Shown: one piece after another, positions 1 through 33,760 of the stretch | How positions within the stretch are numbered: position 1 is the first letter of the stretch | Layout: every line of letters begins with the position of its first letter | Assembly: GCA_013396915.1 (NCBI GenBank) | Contig: VWZL01001295.1 | Span: 125,690 to 189,689 of the forward strand | DNA length: 64,000 nt | From: Stercorarius parasiticus | Taxonomy: Eukaryota; Chordata; Aves; Charadriiformes; Stercorariidae | Direction: 5' to 3' | Program-made: the position numbers and the translations under genes | Notes under the pieces: model-generated | Database searches by the model: none | Told to the model about the DNA's origin: nothing | What the model saw: the letters and a program-made list of their open reading frames with translations, nothing else

Positions 1-795
1 CGCTCCGTTTCCGGGAGCACCGGCATGCTCACGGCTTGGGCACACGCATTTGAGAGAGCTGGCCTTTTTTCTGTAATTACACTGAGTCCTTAAGTGAAAT
101 AATCTTGTAAAATGGCTCTGGGGAGAGGTTACCACTGACTGATTGTTCCTTTCTGATTATGATTGATTTGCAGTGAAGCAACAATATGTTAATGGTTCTT
201 GGAGAGAAAAAGAAGCACACGTGTTAGACTTTGGAATTTGTCTCCGGACGTTGCACCTAGGCATATTTTGTGTCCACATATCGCGCACTAAAACAGCATC
301 AGCAAAAATTTCAAAATAAATGCTGGTGCTCCTCTGCCGTGAAAAGTGGAAGTGCTTTCAGAATGGACCTTGTGATGTTGGCATTATTACATGTTTGGGG
401 TGTGGCTATCATCTGACATTTAAACAGCCCACTGGAAGCAATTCACACCAAGTAAAAACAGTTCAGAATCTGATTCACAGTATTTTAATTGCTCTAGAAA
501 GGAGCATCGTTCTTGGTGAATTGCTTTACTTTTGGGTTTGGTGTTTGCACATAACCAGCCTAAAAATCTCCTGTGGAGTCTGTTGAATACAGAGCTGTTC
601 CTGACTTTCCGTAGCAGGCCAGATGGTATTAAATTACCTCCTTTTTCCCCATGGATGACAATATTTCATGGATTCACAAACCAAATCCATCTCAGATTCC
701 AATTCTTTCTGTCTGCATGGGCATGCAATTTCCCATTTACTGAAATGAGTTATGGATGGCCAGAATTCCCAGAACGCTCCTCAGATTTGTTGGCT

Positions 796-943
796 TAGAC
801 TCCTAGAATGGTTTGGGTGGGAAGGGACCTCAAAGCCCACCCAGTCCCACCCCCTGCCCTGGGCAGGGACACCTCCCACCAGCCCAGGTTGCTCCAAGCC
901 CCGTCCAGCCTGGCCTTGAACCCCTCCAGGGATGGAGCCTGGA
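796..943 (-). mobile_element. CR1 LINE 3'-end fragment
   Basis: Read on the minus strand this is the typical CR1 end: a Pro/Leu-rich ORF2 C-terminus (GFKARLDGAWSNLGWWEVSLP) followed by the AAGGTCCC..CCAACCC-type tail. It is severely 5'-truncated, as is usual for CR1. It is nearly identical, in inverted orientation, to the tail of the CR1 at 1945-2541. Confidence 0.85.
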
Positions 944-1944
944 AGCTTCTGGAGCTCCAAAGGGTTTTAGCAATGTCAGTCATTGTCATCCATTACAACT
1001 GACATGTCTGAAAATATATTTATTTTTGTGTTTAGATGCAAACTAAATGGGATTACTTTTTAGTGTAAATACAAGATAGCGACTCACAAATACAGACCTA
1101 CATATAAAAATGAAACCTATATTCAATAGGATTTCTGTGCAAAAACGCTTACGTTTCCAAATCTAAGAAGCTTCACTGCAGACTGTGATGCTGACTGTGT
1201 TCCTAGGCCGAATACTCTGAAGAGTATTTGCTAAAACATTTGCTGATTTAAGAGAAATACAGGCTCTCACTTGTAAAAACTTACCTCTTGTTAGTTACCT
1301 ATTTAAACAGGATTTTTGCTACTCCGAAGCTGTTCTTACTTGTTTCTGTGTAGCAATCTAGATTTTCGTGATGTTCTTGATCTTTTCCTGCGGCTCACTG
1401 TGGTTCAAAAACGCTCCTTTCCATCGGAGGCTCATCTGCTGGATTCGTTAACGCTTTTCGCCACTTGCCACAACAGCCTCCATGGCTGAGAATAATGATT
1501 TTTAATTTGTTGGAAGAGGTATATGACAGCAATAAAAATCTACTTTAATGAAGGACTGGTGTGATACATGACAGCTCTTTTGCTGATTGTTCTGCAGCTC
1601 CTTTGACGCAGGTTTGAGCAGGGTTTCTTTAGTCTTTTTTGCTAAGAGCCATCTTCAGGTTCGTGTCCCTCTCTGAACATATCTATTCTCCAACTCCAGT
1701 ATTGGCCACCTTATATTTGGCAGTTGAAACCAAGTCTAGTTGAAACATGATTCTTCTCACAGTTTTCTAAAATTTTGGTACTCGTTTCTCATCAGAATAT
1801 AAAACTAAGATACATACATTATTTTAAAGCCTCCCTGTTTTGTGATAATCAGACCTAGAACTGTTCTGCTTCCAAGTGGTTGAAAGCGTATGTTACCCAA
1901 ATGCCTTTAAAACCTGAATTTTTGCATTACTTTCAAGAATTTAA

Positions 1945-2541
1945 TGAAGTCCTGGACCGCATCAAAAGAAGTGTGGCCAGCAGGTTGAGGGAGGTGATTC
2001 TACGCCTCTATTCTGCTTTTGTGAGACCCCACCTGGAGTCCTGCGTCCCGCTCTGGGGCACCAACAGCAGAAGGACACGGAGCTGTTGGAGCGGGGCCAG
2101 AGGAGGCCCCGGAGATGCTAGGAGGGCTGGAGCCCCTCTGCTGGGAGGACAGGCTGAGAGAGCTGGGGGGGTTCAGCCTGGAGAAGAGAAGGCTCCGGGG
2201 AGACCTTCCAGCCCCTTCCAGTCCCTCAAGGGGCTCCAGGGAAGCTGGGGAGGGACTCTGGATCAGGGAGTGTAATGATAGGATGAGGGGGAATGGTTTC
2301 AAACTGAAAAAGGGTAGATTTAGGTTGAATATTAGGAAGAAATTGTTTGCTGTGAGGGCGGTGAGCCCCTGGCCCAGGTTGCCCAGAGCAGCTGTGGCTG
2401 CCCCATCCCTGGAGGGGTTCAAGGCCAGGCTGGACGGGGCTTGGAGCAACCTGGGCTGGTGGGAGGTGTCCCTGCCCAGGGCAGGGGGTGGCACTGGGTG
2501 GGCTTTAAGGTCCCTTCCAACCCAAACCATTCTGTGATTTT
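1945..2541 (+). mobile_element. CR1 LINE, 5'-truncated, ORF2 C-terminal remnant
   Basis: Translated pieces match the CR1 ORF2 C-terminus in different frames: [59 protein letters not shown] and SLEGFKARLDGAWSNL. It ends in CATTCTGTGATTTTATG, a degenerate CR1 3' microsatellite. Frameshifts make it inactive. Confidence 0.92.
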
Positions 2542-3520
2542 ATGAATTTGTGGGTTAATATAAGCATTTTGTATACACCGATGCCTGAACCACTGGCCAC
2601 TTTCATGTAACATTAAGTTGCTCGAAAAAGTGCCCTGAATAGTTTTGCTTTCAGGAACCCTGCCACAACATAGCTGTACTCTAATTTGGCCTTTTTCTCC
2701 TCAAATAATATTTTTCATCTGATTTCCATAGCAAAACAACAGAATGTACCAAACTATTTGCAGACCAGTCAGATGGTAATAGAGAATTCTTGTTGCATGG
2801 CCTACAAAATTAACGTAGCCTCGTGAGTATAAAGAAATTAGCCCTCTTGGTATTTGCAAACCATCATGCCGTTGTCCCATGTTTGCCAGCCTGATAGGGG
2901 TATTGATGTGATTACGGTCCTCGTAACTTAAGGAAATACATTGAGGTTATTTTCTAGCTGTGGGTGAATCTGTTATTTGCTTTTCATTTGTTTCAGAGAT
3001 TCCACTAGTAGCGACACGCTTTTTTCGATGGTGTTAGAAGTGTATTGTTTATTTCATTAGTGATTCCTTGGCTTTCTAAAATATACCAAAGCTTTGGGAA
3101 ATTCACTCAAAAGAAGGGTGTGTGCCCCTCCTCCAGAGCATTAATGACTCTTATAACCCAACAGTAGAAACAAATAATAATAATCAGAGCTAATGAACTG
3201 AAACATGTTTGGTTTATAATTAAGTCTAAGCAATTTTATCTTTCAAAATGTGCTATTAAACAAAACCAAAATACTGCAAAACTTCACTGTAACAGGTGCA
3301 GTGTCTGTTATTACATGTTTACAGAGTAAAGGGAAAAGAGGAGACTCTGCATATGTCTGCAGGTCTGCAGCTTGTTTACTGTGAATTAGAGTGATTTTGC
3401 TATAAAACAAAAACAAACCCCCACAAATAGGAATGCCTGCATGTTTAAATGTGCGGAGGGGGTTTTTGCCTGTCTACTAGTTCTAGTGTTTTTCAGAGTG
3501 ATACCAAACAGATGATCTGA

Positions 3521-26667
<23,147 letters not shown>

Positions 26668-28910
26668 ACCTCATCAATACTGGGTAAAAGAATTTAGCAT
26701 TTCTTGAAGTCAACACCTGTCAAGGAATAATATTTTTATATTTTTGGGTGGGGAGAAGAGGGCTGAGATACAGGGCTGAATGCCAGAAGGTGCCAGTCCT
26801 TTACTTGTGAATTATTCTGTTTGTCTCAGTTCTCAACTATTAAACGTAGGATATTCTCACTACCTTATCCAAATACAACGTAAAGCCCACTGCGTTCAAA
26901 TTTGTGAGGCAGTCACTCCTGGGAAAATGTGGCCTATAAATAAAAATGGGTGATGGTAATTACGTACCTGAGGGGCAGAGTAAATGAAAGCTTAGGGAAC
27001 TTGTGTTTACAAAGAGCTCCGACGTGGTTGTGTGAAAGAACATTATTATTCTTGGTAAAGCCTATATATTTCCAAATTGTAATTGGACCAGGAAGCTCTT
27101 CACTGTGATTGCAGTATTGTCTAAGCTTGGGAGGGACACTTGGTAAAGTGATGACAAACCAATTTCCTTTAAAAGTTTGGGGTTTTTTTCTTTTCCATTA
27201 CCTTTTATTAAAAGCTTAGTTTAATTTACAATGCAAAAACGTCCAAATCTTTCTTTTATACTATTTTTAACTTCACTTATTTTTGCAATTAACATTTTAG
27301 TAGAGGTACAGAACAGTGGTAGTGATGCTGTCACATCAGCAAATGTAACGGGCTGACCCGCATGGTTGGGACTCGCTGCTTCATTCAGAGAAAATGGCAA
27401 TTTGAAGCTATCACAGCTCTGTACTACTTTTTCCCATGTCAGTTTTTTGACAATATTTTCCTCATTGTGTAGCGTTTGATACTTCAGCGATTTGATTGCC
27501 ATCAAGTCAGATGCATTTGTTTAGCGTGCTCGAGCTGTAACCTGTTTAGCTTTAGTAAGAAAGAGACATGGTGTTCATCCCAGAGAAGAAAACTTCTCCG
27601 TACTATTCCAGTTCTGAGGGCACAGATGGGAATCGGCAAAACCAAGCTCTGGTGGTTGGTTTCTGCTGGCCTGAGTAGCCGAGAGTGACGCTGTGTTTGC
27701 CGCTCACATGAAGCGGTGGCCGGGGGGGCCTGGAGCCTGCGGGCTTCACCCGTGGCACCATCCAGCTTCCTGGAGACGAGGACAGCCTCGCCGTGGAGAT
27801 GAACACAGCCCGGTGCACGGAGGGCTGCGGGCGGCGTCGGGATGGGGCACTGAAACATCCAGAAATGATTTGGTGGAAGCCGGCAGAGACTGATGCACCA
27901 ACATCCCAGCTGTGCCCTGAGAATGTAAAGTACAGGCAAAGCCTTCCTAATAAATTGGTGGAGCCTGCTTTGGAAATATTTGTCATAAAACTGAATGTGG
28001 CAGGAGAAAATAAACCAAAGAAAAACTGGATTTGTCGTGGGAAGCGCTTTACCCAATGGAGGCACAAAAATCCACGTCACTTGTCCATTGAAGGTCACGG
28101 GAATTTTGTCTGAGCAATGGCTGCGCAATTTGGTGCTGCAGCGGTTTGGATTTTTGGATGCTTTAGGCCATCCACTGAATTTATACTAAAGCAAATATTC
28201 AATCTAAATTCTTAAAGACACCACCCCACCACACATTTAATCTCATATTTATTGAGAGAAATATTCCGCTTCTGCGTGCTTTCTGAATCTAGGCCTAGAG
28301 AGCTCGAAAAGGTAACACAAACTACTCATATTTGTAAGAAAATACAGACTTACAGTGAAACTAACTCACTTTTTGTAATTTTTTTTACCTAGTCAGAAGC
28401 TTCCAGTTCTGAGAAGAGCCTGCCGGGACTGTCTTGACCTGTGTAATATAACTGTATAAGAGAAGTACCTTCTATACAAATCCTTTTTGTACTTTTAGAT
28501 AGAAATGTCTACTTTTTCAGCAGTTCTGTGAATTGACTTAAAGCAAAGAATGACTGTAGGTTTGGAATGGCTGGTTTTACTTCGGAATATGTTACAAGGA
28601 CTAAATTTGATGCAGCAATGCTGGGGAGATGACAGGGATTAAAATCAACAGAGACTTAACAGAGGCTCTCCGCATTTCCCGATAAAGCTGAATTTCACTG
28701 TACCTGAATGCATCTCAGCTTTTGTAATGAAGAAAAATTCCTGCAGGTAGTTCAGTTTGTTAGTTTTACTTGGGGGGGAATCATTAATTTTTGGTTCTTA
28801 CTCGTTTAATGGCTTATTGGACAATAGTATCTGTATATTTGAACTAATTTTTCCTATGATATCTATCACAATTCATATGTTTTTCATAAATAAAAGATAA
28901 ACTGGTTCAC
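26668..28910 (+). other. GTF2I: GTF2I 3' UTR (extent inferred)
   Basis: AT-rich non-coding sequence after the stop codon, with AATAAA hexamers at 26939, 27949, 28889 and 29415. I favour 28889 or 29415 as the main end because the stretch before them reads as ordinary UTR, but cDNA would be needed to choose. A GC-rich island at about 27690-27860 interrupts it. Open frames here (up to 208 codons on the minus strand) resemble nothing I know. Confidence 0.5.
28889..28894 (+). promoter_or_regulatory. GTF2I: Candidate poly(A) signal for GTF2I
   Basis: AATAAA about 2.2 kb after the stop codon. An alternative hexamer lies at 29415-29420, followed by a TG/T-rich stretch that could be the downstream element. 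Confidence 0.4.
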
Positions 28911-29414
28911 TTGACCGTTAGTACATGTTAATGAGATGGACTGGTCAGTATTTCAGTGTGTGGCTTAGGAACCAAATTCAATTAAACCCTGTTATAGTTT
29001 GTTCCGTTAATTCCAAGTAGTAAGTGCATGTTTTATCAGAATATCACGTGGTTTATATACGGTGGGCCTGGTCTTGCAGTCCTAACGTAGGCAAAACTCG
29101 CATGGACCTCTGAGAGCGCTTTTCTTCCCTTCATCTAGAACTAGTTACGGAACGTATGCTACGAGCTGCTCTAAGTCCTACCATGTCAAAAGTTAAGTCC
29201 TTTCTAGTCCTGGTTACGCCCCACATGATGTAAGAGACTCATGTACGCGTTTGTTTTTTTTTAAGTTTCATAAACAGTAAGAGATGTAAAGTTCTGGCTA
29301 TATGCTAATCTCTATAGAGAAGATACAGGTGATTGTAAAGGTTTCTCTTTTATTGGCATGAGTTTGGGATGACTGCGTTATGCACAAATGGTAAACCTTA
29401 TTCCCCGATTAAGA

Positions 29415-29420
29415 AATAAA
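29415..29420 (+). promoter_or_regulatory. GTF2I: Alternative poly(A) signal for GTF2I
   Basis: AATAAA followed within about 50 bases by TG-rich sequence. It would give a 3' UTR of about 2.8 kb. Confidence 0.4.
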
Positions 29421-29439
29421 GACTTTTCTGATGGTTTTC

Positions 29440-32400
29440 ATGACTGTCCATGCAGTATATGTTTACATGTTTTGCAACAAATTAAGTTCTAGAGGTAATT
29501 CTGTAGGCAGGTGGAACGTGCTGTAGCATAGTTACTCATTCCAGCAAAGGAAGTAAGTTCCTTCAGGCAGAAATCCAGCTCCGGGTGGGTGAGGTTGTTG
29601 TATCTTCAAGGAAAATTTTGAAGCCTTCAATTCAGTTGAATACAGCGTCTGTTCCTTGGGAGCAGCTTGAAATTCAGCAGAGGAATTGAGAGCAGCGCAT
29701 GGTCTCTCATTCTGGAGGCAGGGGAGGGCGGTAGGACGTGTGTTTGCGTTCTCACAATAGCTCCGTGCAGTTCTAGGTGCTCCCGCTTAAATATTGGGAC
29801 CTTGTGCTCTTGATGTCAGTAGCAGCAGGGTTAGCTCCACACCGAGTCATTTTGAAAACTCTCGTCCCAGTTGTACCTTCCAGCTCTCCAGATGGACACG
29901 GGTGGTGACCGATGCAGTGCTGCCTTCCTGCCTCGGCCAACAGCCCCTGTCCCAGTCCCATGGGAACGAGCCCCGTCACTTTACTTACCTGTTAACTCTC
30001 AGCTGTATGGGGCCTGCGCCAAATCATAACCACTGACGTATTTCACTGCTGATTCCTTTAATAGACGTGCTCAGTTAACGTACCTCCATAAATAGGTTGT
30101 TATCAGGGCAACGGCCAGTTTCGCGATTGCTGCTAGGAATATTTAGAATGGGGAAATGACTTAATGCAGCCTTCCGTGGGTTTTCAGCCAGCTCTCGACT
30201 TCCCCTTTTGAAAAAGCAGAAGGATGGTCAATCCCTTCTTCGCCCTCAGCTATCTTTAGGAGGCCCTTTTTGCACAGCTGCCTGCCCAGCGAGGCTGTAT
30301 ATTGCTGATGGAGTCGTTAGCGCTCGCTCAAAGTGAGGGTGAGGCATCAGAGGAAAAGAACTGTGAAAATAAGTAATTCCAGTCCAGTTTATACCAGCAG
30401 AGTGTGAACATCCTGCGGATGTATCGTGCACTTTGCGTGCAGGAGCGGAAAGAAAAACGAAGTGAAAGCAGAGGCAGTGGTTTTTACTGGAAGGACTGGG
30501 GATGGTGTGCGTTGTGTCCGTCCCGCTGCTGGGCTGGCAGGAGTGCTGGTGGCTGCGTCGGCCTTCAGTGCTGAAGTCTCTTTTTAGTCTTAGACATCTT
30601 GAGTTATAGCCAGTAGAGAGAAATTAAACTGACAAAATAATTGCACCGATATTTATACCTTCCAAATACCAATTTTATATTAAAAAATTTATCTATCTCT
30701 ATATAGGCCTAACAGGTAGCAGACTTTTAAGATGTTGATCATGTATGAAAATCTCACTCACTTCCGAACTAGTAATAAATGAGATGTGCCACTCTTGGGG
30801 TATTTAGTGAGAATGCCCTAAAAAGCCTTGTTGTACTAATAAACAAGTAAATAAATGAAATTGCAACAACTTACCAGAGCTCTGAATACTTTTTTGTTCC
30901 AGCAGAGCAGCTTTGTGGTGATGAAGCAGCAGACCGGTGTCTATTCCCCGTGTGTTGCTGAACTTCAAACGCCCATCCTGCGCCTTGGGCTGGTTCCTTT
31001 CTCTTGAGTAGGGATTTTGGATGGCAGCAGTGGGGGATCCCGGGTGTTCCTGGGGTCTGGCACCCCGGCTCTTCTCGCAGCGGTTACCACTAGATGTCAG
31101 GTGAGGTCCAGCACCTCTTGTGCAGCTGCCGGCCAGTGTTTTTCCCTTGGGATTTGAAGTTGGCCTCATACAAAACTTGAAACCTTTCTCCTTCCTTTCT
31201 TTTCCTAGCTGTCCTGTCAGCGACAGGCTGCTAAGGAAGAGGGCAGGCTTTCGTTCTTGTGATTTTGCAACGGCTGTTTGAGCACGTAGTGCTGTTCACA
31301 CGCAGCAGTTTGCCCTCGGTGACACAGGCAAGGCCTCCCTTGGCTCTGGATTGAATTAAGCTTAAATTTAGACTACCGAAAAAATTACATTTTGAACAAA
31401 ATTAGGGTGGCATTCCTTTCTTCAGCTTTTAATTTCTAGGAGGTTTTGGTACTAGTTTTGGGTGGAGGACTACAGAAAAGAGGATAGCCCGTTTGCCCAA
31501 GAAGCTCTAACTCTCCAGCGCTTCCTCTTCAATAACCTTGATGGGAATCTGTCACCGTAAGTCCCGAATGTGCCACTCTCACTCCAAAGCAGCGGTGTGT
31601 TGCTGCAAAGCCCTGCTGCCATCTCTGGGTCTGAAGGCCAGTGGAAGTTCTCCGTCTCTCTCAAAAATCCAATCCTGCATTCAGATGTCAGCCTTGTTTC
31701 CTAAAACATGAATCAGCTCCTGAATTCCATAAACTCAGCTTGCGTGTCGGGTGGGTCATTACTCTTCCAAGAATTTTCTTCTAAATTTATGCTTCTTGCC
31801 ATCTAATAACTGTGGGACCAGTGGAAACACTAAGCGGTGTATAATGCTGAGTTACAGGTTGCATCACCGTGAGCTACCCCATGGCCAGCAGTAAGAGCTA
31901 CGGGCTCCGTTTTGTTTCTCCCATCACAAGATGAGGAATGAGGAAACGGGAAGAAACATGTGAATTAAGTGGTTTCCAGCAATGAGCTGTCTGTAAAGCA
32001 GCTTTAAGTTTAGCACAAACAATTGTAATTATAAAATCAGCTTTTTATTATTTTATAATTGCTAATTATAAAATTTAGCAAAAAATGACAAAGTTTGTGG
32101 GGTTCTGCAGAAGAAGCAGTGACCCGGCTATTAACAGAGCAGAATCCGAACAACCCTGGAGGTATCTTTTTTTAATATTACTGGTTGTATAATTTTGCCT
32201 TGCATATAGGGAAGTTCCCCGTGGTAAAATAATAAGAAAACAAATTTAAATTACTATGTTTTTGATCTCGGCACCTGCAAAGCACCGTGCTTGAGATTCA
32301 GGGAGAAAGCTATGCTTAGTATTTGATTTTTTGAATGCAGCCAGAGCAAGCTCTTGGCTTTACAGCTAATAAAGGGCTGACCCTGTACCACGGTTTGCTG

Positions 32401-33500
32401 TTGCTGGTGGGTGGGGAGAGCCTGTGGTAGCTCCGCTGGTGGTTTGGGGGTGCTGCCTGCCGGGAACGGGGACACAAGTGCTGCCTCTCTGACCAAGACA
32501 CCTCCACTCCCAGTAAGGTGTTGGGCTGCCCGGGGCACCCCCGCACCGCGCTCGGGCGGTCGCAGGGGGTGTTGCGGAGGGAGTCGGGGATGGGGCTGAG
32601 GGCTCACGGACGGCTCCTCCCGAGCATCCCACGGAGAGCAGGTCCTGGCTCTGTCAGGGGACAGCCCGGCACTGGCACCCTTGCTGGGGACAAAAGTGCT
32701 CCCAGGTGCACCTTTGCCTGCGAGTAGTGTGGGATTGACGCCCACAGCCCTCACGTCCCTTCAGGCCTTGCTGCCCAGAGCTGGGGGCAGAGGAGGAGGA
32801 TGCCGGTGCGCTGACATTGCAGAGGGGCTTTGCAAGGATCCCTCCCGCTCTCCCACAGGGAGGCAGGGTCCATCTCCAGCCCACCCTGGGCTTTCCCCAT
32901 GGGGTCACCCATGGCTGCTGCTCCCACACAACCCTGTGCCTGGGTAAGGCAGGGAGCGGAGCTGCGGCGCTGGGGCTGGCTTGGGTCCTCAGGCTGCTTT
33001 TGGTGGCAGATTTTGGGGAAGCTGCAGGTGACTGAAAGGAAATGGTGATGCAAGGGCAGGAGCTCTTACATACGGAGCTGGTGGCTGCCCCATCCTACCT
33101 GTGCTGTGTCCCCAGCTTCCCCACCTGCCCTGGGAGTGCAGGACAGTCTCCCAGCCATGCAGAGGATGGTGCTGCCATGCCTGGGCTCGGGGAGCACATT
33201 ACGTGCTTCATTCAGCCCACCCAGCTCTGCTCAAGAGGGTGAAGACTCCTCTGGTTGCCATTGCCAAGGCACTTTGTCCTTGACCCTCTGCGAAACGGGT
33301 GCTGCAGCACCCCGTGCCATCACAGGCAGCCTCAGTGGTCGGAGCAGCCACTTGGCTATCGGAGCAGTGAGCCTGGCCCTGGACCTTCACTGTCCTTCGA
33401 TTTCAGAGGTGCCTCCAGGGCATCCCCGAGGCCTCCCCGCTACCCGCCTCCCCCCCAGCGCCGCAGCCCCTGCAGGGGCCGGACTGGAGACTCCCCACGG
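29440..33500. other. GTF2I-NCF1 intergenic spacer
   Basis: About 4 kb with no gene, RNA or repeat that I recognise. It grows more GC-rich from about 32400 towards NCF1. Open frames of up to 166 codons at 32250-33500 overlap on both strands and look like products of high GC, not genes. Confidence 0.6.
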
Positions 33501-33515
33501 GAAACACCGACTCAA

Positions 33516-33526
33516 TATAAACCACA
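33516..33526 (+). promoter_or_regulatory. NCF1: Candidate NCF1 promoter: TATA-like box overlapping a RUNX-type site
   Basis: TATAAA at 33516-33521 overlaps AAACCACA at 33519-33526, a match to the RUNX consensus. It lies about 165 bp before the start codon. Motif match only; the transcription start is not known. Confidence 0.35.
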
Positions 33527-33616
33527 GCGGGTAAACAATTACGGGTGTGATTGCAGCGTGGCTTCCGCTTTCCCAGGGGCTTTAACAGCGAAGCGGAGCT
33601 CTGCGGAGGCAGAGGG

Positions 33617-33622
33617 GAGGAA
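33617..33622 (+). promoter_or_regulatory. NCF1: Candidate PU.1/ETS site of NCF1
   Basis: GAGGAA within a purine-rich stretch (AGAGGGGAGGAAAGG) 67 bp before the NCF1 start codon. Human NCF1 is known to depend on a proximal PU.1 site, so position and core sequence are both suggestive. A six-base core is weak evidence by itself. Confidence 0.4.
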
Positions 33623-33688
33623 AGGACGCCGAGACACCCGGAGGGGCAGGAGCCTGGGCTGGAGCAGGACGCCGCAGCTGGAACAGCT

Positions 33689-33760
33689 ATGGGGGATGCC
33701 TTCATCCGGCACATCGAGCTGCTGGGCTACGAGAAAAGGTTTTTCCCCAGCCAGCACTAT
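33689..33760 (+). CDS. NCF1: NCF1 exon 1
   Basis: ATG at 33689 and donor GTGAGT at 33761. 24 codons, phase 0, encoding [20 protein letters not shown] and SQHY, the first strand of the PX domain. Confidence 0.96.

Noticed and set aside
2000..2537. Open frames of 140 and 176 codons in the first GTF2I intron
   Set aside because: They are the two strands of a CR1 fragment, not host genes.
1..3500. Missing first exon of I-repeat 2
   Set aside because: I scanned for the NARITDLRKQVEELF-type coding segment with splice sites and found none; it should be upstream of the window.
27502..28128. 208-codon minus-strand frame in the GTF2I 3' UTR
   Set aside because: No recognisable domain, and it depends on a local GC-rich island; more likely chance.
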